A program made the translations under genes and the position numbers. Shown piece by piece: positions 59,897 through 64,000 of a stretch of DNA of 64,000 bases (position 1 is its first letter; the number at the start of each line of letters is the position of its first letter). The notes beneath the pieces were generated by a model. It was not told the origin of the DNA. It saw nothing but the letters and a program-made list of their open reading frames with translations, and searched no databases. Source of the DNA: Sphingomonas yunnanensis (GTDB taxonomy: Bacteria; Pseudomonadota; Alphaproteobacteria; Sphingomonadales; Sphingomonadaceae); the NCBI RefSeq assembly GCF_019898765.1, contig NZ_JAIOKB010000004.1, positions 345,856-409,855 on the forward strand, read 5' to 3'.

Positions 59897-60285
59897 CAGC
59901 CGCGCCCCGCGAGCGCGCCGGCGCCGCCCGCCGGGAGGGATGACGACGGAGCGATCTCGTTCATCGCCTTGGGATAGACCGGAAAGGGCGAGCGAGGGAA
60001 CAGGATCGGTGCGACTCACGGCTGGAGGGGCAGAGCGGCTTCGCCACGCGGCGCGGTCGCGACGAATGCTCGCGGGCGGGCACGATCTGGCCCACGGCGC
60101 GTAGCATTCCCAGCGCGAACGCGTCGGTTCGCATAGTGGCGGCATATAGTGGAGGAAGCGGCTTGCCGCGGGAGCTCCGACGCGCCACCTCTTGCCGGCG
60201 CGCGGCTTGTTCGTCGCGCGCTAGGGACTACACCACCCGCGACAAGAACCGCGGCGCGACCGCGGCCACACAGGGATCGTACATC
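59897..60285. other. Divergent spacer between kdpD and a carboxypeptidase
   Basis: A 389-base gap carrying the promoters of two divergent genes. Frames are open on both strands only because of the high GC content, and the translations resemble nothing. I see no RNA gene, clear promoter box or repeat. Confidence 0.4.
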
Positions 60286-61800
60286 TTGGCCAGACCGTTC
60301 CGCCTGCTGCTCGCCACTTTGCTCTTCGGCACCAGCGGCCTCACCCACGCCCAGTCCGACAAGACCGACAAGACCGTCACCAAGGTCGAGACCAAGAAGG
60401 AGGAGGACGCGGTCAAGCTGCCGCCGCTCCCCGCCGACAGGACGATCACGCAGAGCGCGCGGATCAACGGCCGCGCGATCAGCTACAAGGCGAGCGTGGG
60501 CACGATCGCGGTGCGCGACGACAGCGGCAAGGAGATCGGCCAGGTCGTCTACACCGCTTATGTCGTGCCCGGGCGCGATCCGTCTCGGCCGGTGACGTTC
60601 GCCTTCAACGGTGGCCCGGGGGCGGCCTCGGTCTATCTCAACATGGGCGCGGTCGGGCCCAAGCGCGTCCAGTTCGGCGCGCAGGGCGACTCGCCCTCGG
60701 ACGCGCCGGTCGCGCACGACAATCCCAATAGCTGGCTCGACTTCACCGACCTGGTCTTCATCGATCCGATCGGCACCGGCTTCAGCCGCAGCCTGGTCGA
60801 CGCCGACGCGACCAAGAAGGCCTTCTACGCCAACGATCCCGACATCCGGTACCTGTCCAAGGTCGTCTACGACTGGCTGGTCAAGGAGGAGCGGCTGCGC
60901 TCGCCCAAATACGTCATGGGCGAGAGCTACGGCGGCTATCGCGCGCCGCGCATCGCCTACGAGCTGCAGTCGCAGATCGGCGTCGGGGTCAACGGCCTGA
61001 TCATGGTCTCCCCGTACCTCGATCCCGCCTCGGGGGACGACGCCACCGCGCTGTCGCCGCTGCCGTGGATGATCGACCTGCCCTCGATGGCGGCGGCGAA
61101 TCTGGAGCGGCAGGGCAAGCTGACCCCCGCCGCGATGGCCGAGGTGGAGGCCTACACCCGCGGGGATTTCGCGCGCGACCTGCTGCGCGGCCGCTCCGAC
61201 CCCGAGGCGACCGGGCGGGTCGTCGGCCGCGTCACCCAGCTCACCGGGCTCGAGCCGGCGCTGGTGCAGAAGCTCGGCGGGCGGGTCGACAGCCGCACCT
61301 ATCTGCGCGAGGTTCACCGCGGCGAGGGGACGATCGGCAGCGTCTATGATTCCAACGTCACCGCCTTCGATCCCTTCCCCTGGTCGGCGCAGCAGAAGTC
61401 GAACGACCCGATCCTCGACGCGCTGATCGCGCCGACGACCAGCGCGATGGTCGATTTCGTCACGCGCGAGGTCGGCTGGAAGACGGACGCGCGCTACAAC
61501 GCGCTGTCGTACAAGGTGAACGAGGCGTGGGATCGGGGCAAGCCGGCCGACACGCCGGTGACCGACCTGCGCAAGGCGATTGCCAACGATCCCAAGATGA
61601 AGGTGATGATCGTTCACGGCTGGGACGACCTGTCCTGCCCGTTCTTCGCGTCGCGGCTGATCGTCGATCAGATGCCCGCCTTCGGTGCGGCCGAGCGCGT
61701 GCAGCTGCGCGTCTACCCGGGCGGGCACATGTTCTACTCGCGCAACGACAGCGGGGCGTCATTCAAGGCCGACGCGCTGCGGCTGTACAACGCCGGGTGA
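60286..61800 (+). CDS. Serine carboxypeptidase-like S10 family peptidase, secreted
   Basis: 504 residues from a TTG at 60286 with AGGGA upstream. The signal is ARPFRLLLATLLFGTSGLTH, cut near AQ, then a Lys-rich linker. The alpha/beta-hydrolase S10 core has FAFNGGPGAASVYLNMGAVG (oxyanion region), FIDPIGTGFSRS, the nucleophile Ser214 in MGESYGGYRAPR, an Asp in HGWDDLSCPFF at about 447, and His481 in YPGGHMFY. Probably a periplasmic carboxypeptidase; bacterial members are little studied. Alternative start codons cannot be excluded because no ATG fits. Confidence 0.88.
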   Translation: MARPFRLLLATLLFGTSGLTHAQSDKTDKTVTKVETKKEEDAVKLPPLPADRTITQSARINGRAISYKASVGTIAVRDDSGKEIGQVVYTAYVVPGRDPSRPVTFAFNGGPGAASVYLNMGAVGPKRVQFGAQGDSPSDAPVAHDNPNSWLDFTDLVFIDPIGTGFSRSLVDADATKKAFYANDPDIRYLSKVVYDWLVKEERLRSPKYVMGESYGGYRAPRIAYELQSQIGVGVNGLIMVSPYLDPASGDDATALSPLPWMIDLPSMAAANLERQGKLTPAAMAEVEAYTRGDFARDLLRGRSDPEATGRVVGRVTQLTGLEPALVQKLGGRVDSRTYLREVHRGEGTIGSVYDSNVTAFDPFPWSAQQKSNDPILDALIAPTTSAMVDFVTREVGWKTDARYNALSYKVNEAWDRGKPADTPVTDLRKAIANDPKMKVMIVHGWDDLSCPFFASRLIVDQMPAFGAAERVQLRVYPGGHMFYSRNDSGASFKADALRLYNAG

Positions 61801-61855
61801 GGGGCCCGCGCCAGCCGCTCACGGTCGCCCGTTCGCCTCGCGCCTCCTGAGCGCT

Positions 61856-61884
61856 CGTCATCCCGGATCACGTCCGGGATGACG
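61856..61884. repeat. Single REP-like palindrome after the S10 peptidase gene
   Basis: CGTCATCCCGGA and TCCGGGATGACG are perfect 12-base arms around TCACG. It lies between the convergent peptidase and marR genes and may double as a terminator, without a T-run. It is the cleanest copy of the palindrome family also seen at 1966, 4827, 7555 and 37654. Confidence 0.8.
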
Positions 61885-61930
61885 CATCGGGGGGCGTCAC
61901 GCCGTCACGTCACCCCTGCCGCCGCCCGCG

Positions 61931-62437
61931 TCAGCCGCGCAGCGCCTCGACCCGCCCCATCTCCTCGGGCGGGATCAGCCCCTCGAGCACCGCCCAGAAG
62001 CCGGTCACCGCGCCCTGGCCGGCGCGCGAATAGGCCGCCGACAATTTCTCGCGCAGCGAGTCGTACAGCTCGCTCTCTAGCGCGGTGCCTTCCGAGGTGA
62101 GCCGCAGCAGCCGCTGACGCCGGTCGCGCTCGCCCGGGCGGGTCTCGACCATGTTGCGCTCGATCAGCTCGTTGAGCACGCGGCCGAGCGACTGTTTGGT
62201 GATCGCCAGCAGCGCTAGCAGCTCGCTCACCGGCATGTCGGGCTTGCGCGCGATGAAATAGAGCGCGCGGTGATGCGCGCGGCCGAGACCCTGTTTGGCG
62301 AGCCCGCGATCGATCGATCGCGTGATGTGGCTGTTGCCGAAATAGAGCAGCTCGATCCCGCGGCGGATCTCGGTCTCGCGCAGGAAAAGCGGCGAGGCGG
62401 ATTGGGTTGAGGCAGCCATGTTGACCGGCTTTGCCAT
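61931..62437 (-). CDS. MarR family transcriptional regulator
   Basis: 168 residues from ATG 62437 (ATG 62419 also possible). The winged-helix region is clear: LGRAHHRALYFIARKPDMPV, SELLALLAITKQSLGRVLNE, LIERNMVETRPGERDRRQRL. Dimerisation helices lie at both ends. Ligand unknown. It is divergent from the branched-chain aminotransferase gene, whose promoter lies within 90 bases, so it may control that gene or itself. Confidence 0.9.
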   Translation of the reverse strand: MAKPVNMAASTQSASPLFLRETEIRRGIELLYFGNSHITRSIDRGLAKQGLGRAHHRALYFIARKPDMPVSELLALLAITKQSLGRVLNELIERNMVETRPGERDRRQRLLRLTSEGTALESELYDSLREKLSAAYSRAGQGAVTGFWAVLEGLIPPEEMGRVEALRG

Positions 62438-62524
62438 CGGCCCTAGGCCACCGCAACCCGGCAATGCGATCTCTTGTCGCGTCGCCCGGCCATCGCCGAC
62501 CCTGGTCCCTGGGAGCTGATTTCC

Positions 62525-63604
62525 GTGAACTTCGCGTTCGAGCCGCATCCGTCGCCCGTCCCCGCCAACGAGCGTGCCGCGCGGCTGGTAGACCCGGGGT
62601 TCGGGCGCGTCTTCACCGATCACATGGCGATCCTGCACTATTCGGAAGGACGAGGCTGGCACGACGGACGCATCGGTGAGCGCGTGCCGCTGACGATGGA
62701 CCCCGCATCGTCGGTGCTTCACTATGCGCAGGAGATCTTCGAGGGGCTCAAGGCCTATCGGCTCGAGGACGGCGGGCTGGCGCTGTTCCGCCCGGAGGCC
62801 AATGCGCGCCGCTTCAACGCTTCGGCGCGGCGCATGGCGATGCCCGATCTGCCGGAGGCGCTGTTCCTCGAATCGTGCGAGCGGCTGGTGCAGACCGAGC
62901 GCGACTGGATGCCCTCGGTCGAGGGCGGCTCGCTCTACCTGCGTCCCTTCATGATCGCGTCCGAGGCGTTCCTCGGCGTCAAGCCGTCGGCCGAGTATCT
63001 CTACATGGTGCTGGCCTCGTCGGTCGGCGCCTATTGGAAGGGCGGTGCGCGCGCGGTGTCGCTGTGGGTCAGCCACGAGTACACGCGCGCCGCGCCCGGT
63101 GGCACCGGCGCCGCCAAGTGCGGCGGCAACTACGCCACCAGCCTGGTCGCGCAGCAGGAGGCGATCCGCCGCGGCTTCGATCAGGTGGTGTTCCTCGACG
63201 CCGCCGAGCGGCGCTGGATCGAGGAACTCGGCGGCATGAACATCTTCTTCGTGTTCGAGGACGGCTCACTGCAGACACCGCCGCTGACCGGCACGATCCT
63301 GCCCGGCATCACGCGCGACTCGATCCTCCAGCTCGCGCGTGACGAGGGGCTGGTGGTGCGCGAGGAACCCTATGCGATCGAGCAGTGGCGCGCCGACGCG
63401 GCGAGCGGCCGGCTGGTGGAGAGCTTCGCCTGCGGCACCGCCGCGGTGGTGACCCCGATCGGGCGCGCCGCCGGGCCCGACTATGAGTTCACCATCGGCA
63501 GCGGCGCCACCGGGCTGCTCACCGCGCGTTTTCTCGATCGGCTGAGCGCCGTGCAGCGCGGGCGCGCGCCCGACCCGCACGGCTGGCTGCGACGTATCGG
63601 TTGA
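62525..63604 (+). CDS. ilvE: Branched-chain amino acid aminotransferase (class IV)
   Basis: PLP enzyme interconverting Leu, Ile and Val with their 2-oxo acids. It has 359 residues from GTG 62525, chosen for the GGGAG upstream; a TTG at 62474 is in frame. Class-IV long-form motifs are HYAQEIFEGLKAYR, FRPEANARRFNASARRM, SLYLRPFMIASE, the PLP lysine in GTGAAKCGGNYATSL, EELGGMNIFFVF and CGTAAVVTPIG. Length and layout match the BCAT family of the eukaryotic type. Confidence 0.95.
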   Translation: MNFAFEPHPSPVPANERAARLVDPGFGRVFTDHMAILHYSEGRGWHDGRIGERVPLTMDPASSVLHYAQEIFEGLKAYRLEDGGLALFRPEANARRFNASARRMAMPDLPEALFLESCERLVQTERDWMPSVEGGSLYLRPFMIASEAFLGVKPSAEYLYMVLASSVGAYWKGGARAVSLWVSHEYTRAAPGGTGAAKCGGNYATSLVAQQEAIRRGFDQVVFLDAAERRWIEELGGMNIFFVFEDGSLQTPPLTGTILPGITRDSILQLARDEGLVVREEPYAIEQWRADAASGRLVESFACGTAAVVTPIGRAAGPDYEFTIGSGATGLLTARFLDRLSAVQRGRAPDPHGWLRRIG

Positions 63605-63611
63605 GTCTTGC

Positions 63612-63635
63612 CCCGCGCGCGGCTAAGCGCGCGGG
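63612..63635 (+). terminator. GC hairpin between ilvE and tRNA-Gln
   Basis: CCCGCGCGC pairs with GCGCGCGGG around GGCTAA, 8 bases after the ilvE stop. No T-run follows, so termination is likely from position but not certain. It ends 5 bases before the tRNA. Confidence 0.5.
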
Positions 63636-63640
63636 CCTGT

Positions 63641-63715
63641 TGGGGCGTCGCCAAGCGGTAAGGCACCGGTTTTTGGTACCGGCATTCGCAGGTTCGAATC
63701 CTGCCGCCCCAGCCA
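63641..63715 (+). tRNA. tRNA-Gln (anticodon TTG)
   Basis: Complete 75-base cloverleaf with encoded CCA. The acceptor stem TGGGGCG pairs with CGCCCCA. The anticodon stem CCGGT/ACCGG encloses TTTTGGT, giving TTG for CAA/CAG. The T stem is GCAGG/CCTGC with TTCGAAT, and the discriminator is G. Confidence 0.96.
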
Positions 63716-63770
63716 GTCAGCACGTCCTCCTCTGCCGGTGAGACGCTGCATCACCGACCTCTGACAGGCG

Positions 63771-63800
63771 GCGAGGCCCCGGATCGCTCCGAGGCCTCGC
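63771..63800 (-). terminator. Inverted repeat after the Pro-rich gene
   Basis: GCGAGGCC at 63771-63778 and GGCCTCGC at 63793-63800 form an 8-bp stem, starting 17 bases downstream of the minus-strand stop at 63817. There is no T-run. Probably the transcription end of that gene. Confidence 0.5.
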
Positions 63801-63816
63801 GTTCGACCCGGTCCGC

Positions 63817-64000
63817 TCAGCGCGGCGTTGGCGCGGTGTCGGTCGGCGGCGGGGGCGGCGGTGCACTCCCCGCGGGTGTCGGTGCGGCCCCAGCGACCGG
63901 CGCAGGCGGCGGAGCGCCGGCACCCGCGGGGGGCGGCGCCCCGGCACCAGGGGGCGGGGGTGGGGGCGCACCGGCGCCCGGCGGCGGCGGCGGAGCGCCG
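63817..64000 (-). CDS. C-terminal end of a Pro/Ala/Gly-rich protein, truncated by window edge
   Basis: The last roughly 60 residues of a gene that starts outside the window. The sequence is a low-complexity chain of GAPPPPP, AGAPPPA and similar units, ending APTPR and a TGA at 63817. The reading direction is set by the repeating Gly-Ala-Pro pattern and the hairpin just after the stop. Such tails occur on various envelope or secreted proteins; the family cannot be told from this part. Confidence 0.5.
   Translation of the reverse strand, partial: GAPPPPPGAGAPPPPPPGAGAPPPAGAGAPPPAPVAGAAPTPAGSAPPPPPPTDTAPTPR

Noticed and set aside
63817..64000. Pro/Ala-rich repeat at the window end as a non-coding satellite
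   Set aside because: The minus-strand frame is regular (Gly-Ala-Pro units), ends in a stop and is followed by a hairpin, which suits a coding C-terminus better.

Overview
The window is a GC-rich (about 70% by eye) bacterial chromosome segment. It looks like an alphaproteobacterium of the order Sphingomonadales, probably Sphingomonas or a close relative. The reasons are an F1-only atpHAGDC cluster without atpBEF, a three-gene petABC bc1 operon, argD-argF-hslO and dnaJ-yihY-fabI chains, TonB-dependent receptors, PEP-CTERM-type protein remnants, and many short palindromic intergenic repeats built on GTCATCCCGG. Taxonomy is inferred from gene content only.

Layout. 1-7650: 3' part of pepN, then ppc, an orphan cpaF and a truncated ada, all on the minus strand after pepN. 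7965-13484: F1 ATP synthase genes, with a coiled-coil membrane-anchored gene between atpD and atpC. 13504-21828: priA, a monooxygenase-like membrane protein, an SDR, a diguanylate cyclase, xerC, a DedA protein, gshB and yraN. 21881-27757: cytochrome c, DUF983, a secreted protein, rsmI and lpoA with overlapping start codons, a CitE-like lyase, a lipoprotein and a TlpA-like protein. 27839-28560 is the decayed remnant of a TonB-dependent siderophore receptor. 28664-35099: purA, aroC, and a tightly overlapping dnaJ-yihY-fabI-GNAT chain. 35277-38714: argD, argF and hslO, separated by palindrome-rich spacers. 39071-40403: queC and queE, followed by a broken PEP-CTERM gene and a less GC-rich stretch. 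41298-49686: exported proteins (one Met-rich), lipB, a membrane-protein pair, hemF, trmL and petABC. 49881-56144: TonB receptor, tRNA-Arg(CCT), glycosyltransferase, GH39 glycosidase and a DUF1080 hydrolase, which together suggest glycan handling. 56336-64000: kdpDE, an S10 carboxypeptidase, marR, a branched-chain aminotransferase, tRNA-Gln(TTG) and the 3' end of a Pro-rich gene.

Most genes are housekeeping: energy conversion (ATP synthase, bc1), arginine, chorismate, AMP, glutathione, lipoate, haem and 7-deazaguanine synthesis, fatty acid elongation, replication restart and dimer resolution. No CRISPR array, prophage or intact insertion sequence was seen. The most distinctive features are the coiled-coil gene inside the ATP synthase operon, the Ada protein lacking its O6-methylguanine domain, two decayed surface-protein genes, the shared rsmI/lpoA start site, and the dispersed palindromes.
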